From Patellaria atrata CBS 101060 (taxonomy: Eukaryota; Ascomycota; Dothideomycetes; Patellariales; Patellariaceae): a DNA stretch of 64,000 nt. Below the pieces are notes generated by a model. That model was not told the DNA's origin and did not search any database. It worked only from the letters and a program-made list of their open reading frames with translations. Each line of letters begins with the position of its first letter. Position 1 is the stretch's first letter. Location: NCBI GenBank assembly GCA_010093705.1, contig MU006111.1:1-64000 (forward strand), given 5' to 3'. The position numbers were made by a program, and so were the translations under genes. Positions 1 to 8,947 of this stretch are shown in pieces.

Positions 1-1187
1 ATGGAGTATATGGTTGAACGAGATTTGCCATGTTAGAAGAATAGAGTTCTTAGCTTCGTGGTCTCTTCGAAGACGGCCTCCCTCGTAGTCTAATAAGCTT
101 GTCTTTTTCCTGTCGCTCTTGTAGAACTGGTCTAGATACTGCCGTACTGAACATCTTGGTGCCCGTTGTCGGATGTATGCAGCCGCCTGCACAAGAGCGA
201 GTGGCATGAATTCGAGCGCTGTCGCCAACTCGGCTATACCGTCGTTGTCTATTCCCTCCCCAAGTTTCTTTCGTAGGAGACTTTGCGCACCTATAATACC
301 CATCGGCTCGATGGTTAAAATGTCGGGGTCTTCGACCAACTCCAGCGCCGTACTCCTTGTCCGACTAGTGACCATAACCGCGCCGTTCTTACTCGGGGGC
401 AAATAGGATGCGAGGTGCCGTTGACGAGCGCGATCTCCGCCGCTAGCTTGTATCTTATGGCCATTGCTCGCTTGTAGAGAGAGACTGACGGCATCATCGG
501 CATTATCGAGGACTAACAGCCACTTGCCGTTCTTCTCGTTGCGAAGCCAGCTAGAAACGAGCTCGAATATATCTGCTTGTGGGTCTTTCCGACCAGCCAG
601 CTTGACTTGGTCCGCGATGGCTCGGTAGCCTTGCTCGACCCGGGCCGCGTTGCTGGCGTGAACCCAGAATACCCACGTCTCCGGCGATCGATCTGCGGTT
701 CGATAGCAGTGCTCGATAGCAAGTTGCGACTTTCTATCCCTGCGTTAGGTGCGAGGACCAGGGCGAGTGTTTTCTCCACTTACCCCACGCCACCGAAGCC
801 GACTAATGCTATACGAGATGCCGGCGTGGAGCATTTCTCGTGTATCTCATCGAGTAGCGTGCCACGATCGACGAAGTCTGGGTCACGGCAAAAGGGGATA
901 TCGCAGGAGGGGCTCGGCGGGGTCTCTAGTCTCTCTATTACAGCGGGATTTTAGTATCCTTTCTCTATGACGCAAAGTTACTAGCAACGACTCACCATTA
1001 TATTGGATGTTATAGGTTTCTGTCACGGAGCCTGACTGAAACTTAGCATGAAAACCATATCGCTGTAAATAAGAGACATACCGATCAACTGTGCATTGCC
1101 CGAGATATAACCGGCTACAGTGCCACTGTTGCCAGAGATAGGGCCAAGCTCGATTCCCATCGGGATTGCTGTCACGTTGCTAGCCAT
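1..1187 (-). CDS. NLR-type STAND protein, NB-ARC domain (5' part; runs off left edge)
   Basis: Four exons are read on the minus strand: 1187-1082, 1031-996, 934-784 and 733-1 (open at the edge). The 50-61 nt introns have GTATGT, GTGAGT and GTAAGT donors. No single open frame shows the gene because a 50 nt intron cuts the P-loop. Once spliced, Walker A reads GFGGVGKS, followed by WVFWVHASN, Walker B KWLLVLDNADD, a sensor-like VMVTSRTR and the GLPL-type FMPLALVQAAAYI. These are hallmarks of fungal NB-ARC innate-immunity or incompatibility receptors. The first exon encodes about 35 residues rich in Gly/Ser/Asn with no known enzymatic domain. The linker RLETPPSPS..IPF.RDPDFVDRG is typical of NB-ARC/TPR NLRs, so C-terminal repeats (TPR) are expected beyond the window. 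No stop or frameshift is seen, so it is called an intact gene. The product is presumably cytosolic. Its trigger is unknown. Confidence 0.82.
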
Positions 1188-1762
1188 TACTGCCGCAGAG
1201 GGTTATATATACAAGGCCCAGACACTATACTAGCGTGTTTAGGTAAGTAAAAAAATTATAGGGTACTTTGAATGAGTCGGCTAAAACATCGAAAGACTAC
1301 GCTCGAGTGCGTGGGTATATTTCCTTATAAGCTCTTCACCGGTTAACCTCTCCTAGCTTAATATCGCACAGCCTTTCTCCAGAATTAAGCCCCTACAGGT
1401 TCAGCTGTATTTCAACGTCGCTCTTAGGCTTAAACGAGTGGATATATGCACTCGCGCGGGCTTTAGGTGCGACGGGGCTACATGTAGATTGGAGACCGTC
1501 CAGCTTTCTAGCTGGGCATACGTTGGACAAGCCCCGTACCCGAAAGCTAGTAGTAAATCGGGGATGCCCGACCTTATACCATAATTTTGTATTTCTAAGA
1601 CTGCGAACCCTTCCTATATCAGCGTGTTAGGTGTGCATGCTCAAGAGTATATAACAGGCCACAGCCGCTCCATCAGCGAGGCTCGTCTATAAACATCGGT
1701 TCGGCCTAGTCAAAGTGAGAAATAGAAATAATCGCATTCACCATCTCTCCTACTTGTTCTAA
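1188..1762. other. Intergenic stretch between divergent NLR gene and hydrolase relic
   Basis: No coding sequence is recognised. The stretch separates two divergently oriented starts (1187 minus, 1763 plus) and so would hold both promoters. No clear regulatory motif was seen. Confidence 0.5.
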
Positions 1763-2202
1763 CATGGCCGAAAGTGTAGGATTTGGGATACCTTTACATA
1801 ACCCAAATGATGCCAAGGTCGAGTACGTCTATCCTAGAGTAGCAGCCTATGTCCATTCGACTTCTTATTCAGTCTTACTAACCAAAAGTTAGTATTATAT
1901 TTGTCCACGGTCTGGGCGGCCATAGATCTACGTAGCGTATAGCCTCGGCGGCCTTATTGTCGCAAATGTACTGTGGTAGTGTTTCGCCCGCCGGGCGTCA
2001 ATGAAACGGCGCAGAAACTCACAGAGAATACCATAGGCATGATCTTCTTGGGTACGCCATTTGCGTAACAGGCTAGAGCCTAGTGGTATGGGATGCCCTG
2101 CATCCGAAGATCAGCCAGTAATATTTCCCTCGAACCTACCCTCATGTCGGATTGTTGCGGTAGCTGAAAAGATGCATGCTTGATTCTTACAAAGTAGTTC
2201 TA
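1763..2202 (+). pseudogene. Decayed alpha/beta-hydrolase (lipase-like, NLR-associated type) gene fragment
   Basis: The frame opens with MAESVGFGIPLHNPNDAKV. An apparent intron (GTACGT donor, TACTAAC branch site) leads into DIIFVHGLGGHRST, the oxyanion-hole region typical of the alpha/beta-hydrolase domain found in fungal NLRs and SesB-like putative lipases. Most of the following segment is missing: the nucleophile-elbow remnant YSLGGLIVANVLW follows almost directly, then GMIFLGTPF. The frame is broken and the 3' part ends at an LTR-type fragment starting near 2203. It is therefore a host gene relic with an internal deletion and 3' truncation. Whether it was a stand-alone hydrolase or the N-terminus of another NLR cannot be decided here. 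Confidence 0.6.
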
Positions 2203-2400
2203 TCTAGCTATTATATACTACAGGTGTGTACCAAAAAAGACGGAACAGTATAAAATCTACGTCTTAAAAAATAACGAAATTAGTACCAATAGTAAGAACT
2301 AAAAGATAGTGCTGTATCAGATTAGTAACCCTGGTTACTCCGACACGTGATACTATAGTCCGTGGTGTAATAAGCGAGCAGCACATTAATCCTGGTTGCC
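2203..2400 (-). repeat. LTR-type fragment, copy A
   Basis: The stretch TATTATATACTACAGGTGTG with the following GACGGAACAGTAT resembles copies near 4723 and, inverted, near 10407. Downstream sequence (TCAGATTAGTAACCCTGGTTAC, near 2320-2341) matches the reverse complement of 7297-7318. The family ends look like TGTTA..TAACA, as in LTRs. This is a decayed piece of an LTR element. Boundaries are approximate. Confidence 0.45.
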
Positions 2401-2479
2401 AATATTCTAACAGAACAGCATATGCCGTCTCAACACTTTTTTTCCTTAAGTTTAAGCTTCATGTACATGTAGTAATATA

Positions 2480-4508
2480 CCTTTCAGCTTCCATCTGAGG
2501 TTGAGCCTTGACACACTCCAAGGCCAGTCTCTCGATAAATCAACCACACAAGCTATTGCTTCCACGGCAAAGAAGACATCTAGAAATGACTGTCTTAAGA
2601 AGTGCCTTTTGTGGAAAAGACGACCGTTGGAGAGTCTGCTCTTATATCAATCCACGAGCTACAAAGCCAATAGACTATTCTGAGACCACCTAAAAGCTCG
2701 TTAATACCAAGATTTTAGAGCTAAATGAGTGGCAACGACTCGTAATCCAGAAGATTCGAACATCTAAGCCAAAGAAGGCTAAAGATGAGAAAGAAGACGC
2801 CTCTAAATCTAACGACAATCGAAAAGGAGATACTGGTATATTCGTTGGAGCAAAGTTTTCGGGTCCTGCAGCCGCTTTTAATCTCGAAGCTATACAGCTA
2901 GAAGCAGTCAATGCCTTTGTCAATAGTGATCTGGACGAAGAAGTATACTGCAGATATCCGGACGGGTTCCACAAACCGGGGCTTGTCATAAAGCTTCGCA
3001 AAGCGTTATACGGACTGAAGAGATCGCCTAAGCTCTGGTATCAGTTGTTTTCGAAAACACTATAAGAGCTGGGGATGATGCCGGTTCCTAATATCAATTG
3101 CTTATTTACGGACGGGACAGTATTAGTGTTTTTCTACGTGGACGATATAGTGCTATTAGCACGTTCTCAGTTTGCAACGAAGCTCCATGAGTTTGAAGAT
3201 AAAGTGATGGGAAAGTTTCCAATGCGAGATCTTGGAGATCTCCAGTATTTTTTGAGAATACGTATCATACGCGACAGGCCAAATTTGAAAATACGGTTGT
3301 GTCAAAACGCCTATATTGACAAGATTGTCAACAGATTTGAGCTTCAGAACTGTCTTGCGAGGCATACATTCCTTCCCACCGAAGAGCTTGTTCAGAACGT
3401 GTCAGACGAAGCACCACCAAGCCTAATATCAGTATACAACACTCGGGTCGGCTCTATTGGCTGGGTGAGCAGCATAACCAGACCAGACATCGCCAAAGCC
3501 CACAGCAAGCTGTCGGAATTCCTTAAGAATCCGTCAAGCAAGCATCTTGAGGCTGCAAATCAAGTGCTGGCTTATCTGAAGTATCACAAGCATCTGGCAA
3601 TTCAGTACGATCGAATGTCGACTGGAAGGGTGTTTGCAAGCTCTTCTGACGCCTCATTTGCAGGTAACCCCGACCGGCGAAGCTCTCAGGGGTTCCTCTT
3701 CTCATTATTCGGTGGACTAATTGACTGGCAGACCTTAAAGCAGAAGACAGTGACCACCTCAAGCACAGAAGCTAAGCTGTTAGCTCTCAGTTTTGCTACC
3801 AGGGAGATGGTAGCGTGGAATCGCTTCTTTGAAGCGATCGACTGTGATCCAGAGCACCGGAGCTCAGTTTGGTGCGACAATCAACAGACGATACGGCTTC
3901 TCAAAGAACCTGAGCCTCAGTTAACAACAAAACTCAGACACGTGGATATCCACCACCTCTGGCTGAGGCAAGAGGTTCAGCATGACCGGATAAACGTAGA
4001 ATAGAAGCCTACAGCCGAGATGCCGGCAGACGGACTGACAAAACCTCTGCCCCGGCAAAAGCACGAAAACTTTGTGAACTTACTAATCCTTTCGACATAC
4101 AACACCTTATTTAAGTGTATAGAACGGACTGTGCAGCTACTGAATAGCATCAAAAACCGCTCTTGAGCAGCTGGAAGGGTGTGTTAGATGGTAGAGCTGT
4201 TAGAGTATTGGTGCTACCGGCGACGAGGGGTAATGTTGAAGTATGGGTCCTTTGGTGGTTCTGTCAGCTATCTGTCAGATATCCGCAACGGAGTAGCATG
4301 GAGCACGAAAAAGTCTCTCTTCAACAATTATCTGTTCCGTCCTCAACTGACTCCACCATCTCAACAGATATCTCAACGACTATTAGATATATTGAGATTT
4401 GGGTACGTGTTCTCTGTACCTCTTAAGTATATATAGAAATTCCTTCGGTAGATAGATAGAAAATCAAGCGATATATTCAGTGCACCTGCAGATCCAGTTT
4501 ATCTAACA
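2480..4508 (+). mobile_element. Ty1/copia LTR retrotransposon fossil, 5'-truncated, with 3' LTR
   Basis: The retained part is the 3' half of a copia pol region: reverse transcriptase (about 2690-3600, with the FYVDDIVLL signature) followed by RNase H (about 3600-4000, with TSSTEAKLLAL). No gag, protease, integrase or 5' LTR is recognisable, so the element is broken: truncated at its 5' end and interrupted by a few coding breaks. The 3' LTR lies at 4182-4508. Relative age is moderate, since the RT/RNase H frame is still largely readable while neighbouring copies are far more decayed. Confidence 0.85.
4182..4508 (+). repeat. 3' long terminal repeat of the copia fossil
   Basis: The segment starts TGTTAGAT and ends ATCTAACA, perfect 8-nt terminal inverted repeats, directly downstream of the RNase H region. 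Its first 50 nt (AGCTGTTAGAGTATTGGTGC...) resemble the fragment starting near 7240, showing a related LTR family. No matching 5' LTR is seen in the window. Confidence 0.75.
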
Positions 4509-4722
4509 GGTGGTGTTGAGTTTTTCTCTCTTCATTTTCCATCTCTTTTGCCATCAATAACGCTCCTGCCTGAGGACTGCATTGTCAGCAGCCTTCAGAT
4601 GAGTCCTTTATAGATTTTATATTTGAATAGTGGGGTTTTTGACGTTGGAGGCTCGGTGTTATGCAGATACACAGCTGCCAATGGTTACTATGCAGGTCGA
4701 GAGTTGATAGAATTGATCTTAT

Positions 4723-4778
4723 TTAGCTGTTATATACTGCAGGTGTGTACCGAAATGGACGGAACAGTATGAAATCTA
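4723..4778 (-). repeat. LTR-end fragment, copy B
   Basis: This 56 nt segment contains TAGCTGTTATATACTGCAGG and GACGGAACAGTATGAAATCT. It is near-identical to the reverse complement of 10407-10461 and similar to 2203-2258. It abuts the 3' end of the REI1-like gene, whose stop lies at 4791. Confidence 0.5.
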
Positions 4779-4790
4779 TTGCATACGTAT

Positions 4791-5905
4791 TCAGCCATCA
4801 CGTAAATTCATCTTTTGCTTATAGTGCTTCTGATGAGTACCGCCTTTTTCATCTGCCCAAGCCGTCGAAGCGCGCAAAATCGCCTGCTGTCTCTGCATCT
4901 TTCTTTGAACGGTGGTCAAACTCCGCATTTGTTGCTTAGAGACACCAACAAGACCCATTGCGTCTCGCACGGCGACTGCGATATCTTGAGTTCCTCCTTG
5001 GGCTCTTATGAGTGATTCGGCTTCAGCCGGGTCAGTCGAAGAAGTTATGTCAGTGTTGTCGATTGGACGACCCTCAATAATTGTTCTGTTGGAAGTCTCT
5101 TTGGCCGTCGAGGCAATTCGACGAGCAGAAAGGCGAGCCTCTCGAGCTTTGCTCTTGGATTCAACAACTTTCCCAGAGGGAAGTGTGTATTCGCCTTCCG
5201 ACAAGGCTCTATATGACCCCGCCGTATCAGCTTTTAGTGCCCGTGATTTCGGCGTCGCTTCGTCGTCACTGTCGGAAAATTCCCAGAATTCGAGAAGCTC
5301 CGGTTCGCGCTCCAAGTTGATCATACAATGACCCTTATCGAGCATGTGCCGCCGAATACTTTCAGGGGAATGCCTGGTCATTCCACAGTATAGGCACTCG
5401 TTGTACTCGATGATAACCGTGCGTAGATACCTAATGATTGTCTCGAGACTCGAGAGATGCTCCATCTCAGGAATGTAAAGACCATGCTCTGAGGACATGT
5501 GCTCAAGGTTGGTTTCCATGCTGTCTGAGTTCCTGGGACAAAATAGACAGCGGTTGATCTGAGCCTGTTCATCGATGAGATCTTGAAAATCGTCACTCTC
5601 ATCCGCGGGTTTCTTTTCAGTCGCGGGTATCACTATTGCTGAGGAAAAGGGAGCATCCGATGGTTCTTGTTTGCTCGATACAAGACTCGTTGCCACACTC
5701 TCGGCATAATTAGATGCTGAAATTGGCGGCAGAGATGCTATTCGACGTCTGAGATTATAGACACTATGAATTGGTAAGCCATTCATTCTTAGTGGGTGTT
5801 GTTCGCTTCTTACTGCCACGGCTCTCGCATGTGTGTTCGTTGACCCGGAGAATTTTCGAAAATAAGGTCGCAAGTATTGCATGGAAAAACCTTTTTGAAC
5901 GACAT
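4791..5905 (-). CDS. REI1/ZNF622-like pre-60S zinc-finger protein
   Basis: Two exons: 5905-5814 and 5763-4791, with a 50 nt intron (GTAAGA donor), giving 354 residues. A reading frame starting at 5882 runs through the intron and misses the real N-terminus. The spliced start MSFKKVFPCNTCDLIFENSP supplies the first finger (C-x2-C..H-x5-H, residues 9-31). VYNLRRRIASLPPIS, the family hallmark after this finger, follows. Two further C2H2 fingers lie at about 103-124 (CLFC..HMSSEH) and 154-176 (CLYC..HMLDKGH). The C-terminus (GLVGVSKQQ.., KGGTHQKHYKQK) matches the family's conserved tail. Family members are cytosolic factors releasing Arx1/Tif6 from pre-60S particles. It is shorter than typical filamentous REI1 and embedded in transposon debris, so it may be a divergent extra copy; this needs the rest of the genome to settle. 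Confidence 0.82.
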
Positions 5906-7234
5906 AGTGTCAAATTCAGATGCGTAGCTTATAGTGTTACTTGACGATTCTCCGAGTATGAATGATATCCAGGGATAATAGGTTTTGAATGTCGCAACCA
6001 GTTCAATTGCATTTTGTCAGATCCTGGAGGTCTATTTAATATCGATTTTCTCCTTTTCGGTAGTTCAAATGCATTTCACATATTGTGTAAAAAGTGCATG
6101 GGATCGTGATGACTCGGACCACTACAAATCAGTGAGTCACGAGAAATGGGTGAAGAAGAGAGAAGAGAAATACCCCTTAGACGTTTCTTGTTAAGGGCTA
6201 GAACTAGTGTCTTGGCCAAACCTTTGCCTTTGGGCTGTGCAATCATGCCTACCTCCCTCGCCCCCAGTACATACATCACATTATATACATGAGTAGCGGT
6301 TGCAGAACTAAGCAACGTATGCGAATAATCACAATTAGCACTGTCAGTTCAGTTATTTGACTCATCCTGCACCCAGCAGTCGTCTTCGAGCTCTTCGTCC
6401 GTTCACCCATAACTGAGCGATCCGTATATCTCTAATTTGGGGCTTCAGATACGGCTCTGGATCCTCTATCAGGTACGCTCTAAGCTGAGCGATCGGCACG
6501 GGCTAGATCCGATATCAGATCAAGCCTCAGTCGGACGTGTGTACAGCCTTAGATTCGGCATCAAAATTACCTCTACCTGGCGTTCCATAAGGCGATACGG
6601 TATCATTTAAACCCTGAATAGCTTAGATTCAGTATCCAATTCAGCAACAGATTCTCCCTAAGCACACCTTAGATTCGGCATTAAACTCCGTCTTAAATTC
6701 CGCGTCAGAGGTAATAACCTCATCTTCCTCCTCACCCTCATCATCATCATCCTCCATTTAGTCTATACCATCTCCCTTCTCCTTCTCCTCCTTCTTCTCT
6801 CCCTTCTTCTCTCCCTTCTTCTCTCCCTTCTTCTCTTCCTTCTTCTCTCCCTTCTTCTCTCCCCTTTCTTCTTCTTTTTCTTCTCTTTCTTCTTCCTCAG
6901 CCTCTTCCTCGTCTTCGTGGGTTAAGCAACGATTCCCTTCTGCCGCGCGGTTGCTATGTCCCGGCGTTTCTTTTATCACATCGATGTCCTTAGTATAGTA
7001 TCTCCAAAATTTAGTAGCTGTAGTCTCCTTGTCTGCTAGCGCTTAGGCTGGCTTTTTATATATATTGGAGTATTGGTCCTACTCGTAACCAGAGTTAGCA
7101 AAAAAAGAATTTTACTGCCTTAACGTTAAAAGCCCCACCGTTCAAATTAAAAATAAAGAACTCAAATCTAAAGGTTGCTGATAATGTAGTTTCCAGGCAG
7201 AAGTGCTATCGATAATAAAAGAGATGGAGCTGTT
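5906..7234. other. Degenerate, non-coding stretch with pyrimidine-rich low complexity
   Basis: No gene is recognised. Between about 6440 and 6710 an imperfect motif of the form CTTAGATTCGGCATCAAA recurs several times. From about 6720 to 6900 there is a CTTCT/CTCCC-rich tract whose minus strand reads as Lys/Glu repeats (KKGEKKEEKK). This looks like a simple-sequence artefact rather than a protein. Sequence around 7060-7080 shares a short stretch (GTATTGGTCCTAC) with the LTR fragment at 7240. Confidence 0.45.
6765..6900. repeat. CTTCTCTCC-type micro/minisatellite
   Basis: Tandem, slightly imperfect repeats of CTTCTTCTCTCC units form one long pyrimidine tract on the plus strand. No function is inferred. 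Confidence 0.7.
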
Positions 7235-7345
7235 GAAGTATTGGTCCTACCGGCGACTAGGGCTAACGAGCTACTCGCTTATTAAGTATTAGCGTAACCA
7301 GGGTTACTAATCTGATATAATACTATATCTTTCAGTGCTTACTGT
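7235..7345 (+). repeat. LTR-type fragment, 5' portion
   Basis: The start AGCTGTTGAAGTATTGGTCC.ACCGGCGA resembles the beginning of the LTR at 4182. The later part GTAACCAGGGTTACTAATCTGA is the reverse complement of sequence in copy A near 2320. It probably belongs to the same LTR family in plus orientation. Confidence 0.45.
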
Positions 7346-7365
7346 TGGTGGGAGCACCGCTCTAT

Positions 7366-8468
7366 TCAGGACTGTGAAGGAATACTTAAGGACGCTCCTT
7401 TGCACATGTATTTAGATTCTTCGTAGTTCTTCTTACCAGCATATCTTACTATAAGATTGGATGTTACGGTCTACGACTTAACTCTACCTTATCACGCTGT
7501 TTTTATACAGTATACCTTGTCTCCGTTGTGAGCCTTTATGAAAGAGTTTAGGAGTCAGCAAGTTGTATCGTCAACTTGGAAGGGCAAACGTTCACGTTTT
7601 CCTATTATTAGCGAGACCTACCCTTCTTAGAGAAGGGTCACGTTAGTGAGAATCCTGACGCGTTTCTAGACTTGTCTTGTTCTATCTCGATAAGTATAGA
7701 CTCGCGTTGTAACAGTTGTCTTGAAGAAATTAAGTGTCACAGTGGTTTACAGCGTTAAGGGATTCCTGCAGGTGTTGGGGCTGTTTGGATTGATTACACG
7801 ATTGTACTGGTTTGGTGTTCCTTGCAACCCGTAAGCCGGCTTCGCGCCGTACATCAAAACTGCTGCAAGGAACCATCTTTCCTTTCTTTTTAGTTTTAAC
7901 TTTCTCTCTATTGCATCTAGTGCAACGGTCACTGAGCACTTCATACTGATAGGTCAGGTGTAACTGAATATATTATGCTAAGGAGTAAGAGTATCTACAA
8001 CAGCTACTCTCTAGTAAAGTTTCATACCAAGAGATTAGATCTGATTGATAGGAGATGGGCGTGAGCCTCGTCCTACCTGCTCACGTTTACTCCGTGAGGT
8101 CCAACTTAGTAGCAATTGATTAATATGTTACAACGGGAGTCTACACTTATCGAGATGGAACAGGATAAGTCTGGAAACGCGCCTGGCTTCTCACTTAACG
8201 TGGTCAACCACTAGGGTAGGTTTGGCAAAGTGATAGGATACGTATAACAAAGGCACTTCAAGTTGTCGACACAACTTGCTGACTCCTTGACTTCTGGTTA
8301 ACGCTCACAATGAGACAAGACGTACTGTATGGAAACAGTGTGACAAGTGAAGTCAAGTTCAAAACCGTAACATCCAAATCTATGGGTAAGATTGATGGTA
8401 AGAATAACTACGAAGTATCTAAATACATGAGGGAAAGACCGTCCTTAAATATTCCTATCCTTCATAGT
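7366..8468. repeat. Long inverted repeat (two arms of ~345 bp around a ~410 bp centre)
   Basis: The left arm (about 7366-7706) and right arm (about 8119-8468) are imperfect reverse complements. Paired landmarks include GGAGTCAGCAAGTTGT (7552) with ACAACTTGCTGACTCC (8270), and CTCGATAAGTATAGACTC (7687) with the reverse complement of GAGTCTACACTTATCGAG (8138). GGATGTTACGGT (7458) pairs with ACCGTAACATCC. Numerous substitutions separate the arms. The centre contains a smaller hairpin (GTTCCTTGCA near 7820 and TGCAAGGAAC near 7864). No open protein is recognised. It may be a foldback element or two head-to-head repeat copies. Confidence 0.6.
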
Positions 8469-8475
8469 CAATTTG

Positions 8476-8947
8476 GTGCCTTTGGATGTTTTGGACTGGA
8501 CGTTCACGTCCACGACGTCCACCGCGTCCACTACTCTTTTGGACATTCTGGACGCTCTGGACGTCTACGTCCACGACGTCCACCGCGTCCTCGTCACGTG
8601 ACCTCCAGTCACTGGTTTCACCCGTAGTTCCTCCGAGTGGTGTTCTACTTTCCTCTCACTCGTGGACTGCATGCTTCTACAACTTGTGGCCGTAACATAA
8701 TACTATCAGTTCTCTCTAGTGCACCGTGACAATTATAATAGTTATATTATGTATTAAAGAAAATAATATAAGAAGAAATAAATTAATTAATTTATAAAGA
8801 TTTTTATTTTTTATTTGAATATATGTAAAAATACTATTGAAAAAAAAGGAGTAAATCTTAAAGGGAAAGGGTGTTAGGATTTTTAGTCTAAAAATCACGT
8901 CCGTACTCGTGCAACCCAATCGAGAATTTCAGGTCCCCACCTTTATA
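8476..8947. other. GC-rich minisatellite followed by AT-rich spacer
   Basis: About 8498-8595 holds a GC-rich two-copy repeat, annotated separately. From about 8716 to 8870 the DNA is strongly AT-rich with no coding signal, leading to the promoter of the hypothetical gene at 8948. Confidence 0.5.
8498..8592. repeat. GACGTC-rich minisatellite, two long units
   Basis: ACGTCCACGACGTCCACCGC occurs twice, about 61 nt apart (near 8507 and 8568), each preceded by a GGACGT core. Several overlapping GGACGT/ACGTCC palindromes make it strikingly GC-rich in an AT-rich setting. Confidence 0.65.

Noticed and set aside
2690-3001. Minus-strand open frame within the copia RT region
   Set aside because: It is the antisense shadow of the RT coding sequence.
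6758-6979. Lys/Glu-rich minus-strand frame
   Set aside because: It is produced by the pyrimidine minisatellite, with no conserved flanking domain.
7235-8475. CRISPR-like or phage-like arrays
   Set aside because: The repeats are inverted and diverged, without regular spacers, and the DNA is clearly eukaryotic.
8310-8627. Plus-strand frame ending in an Arg/Pro-rich tail
   Set aside because: It starts inside one arm of the inverted repeat and runs through the minisatellite; the other arm does not keep the frame.
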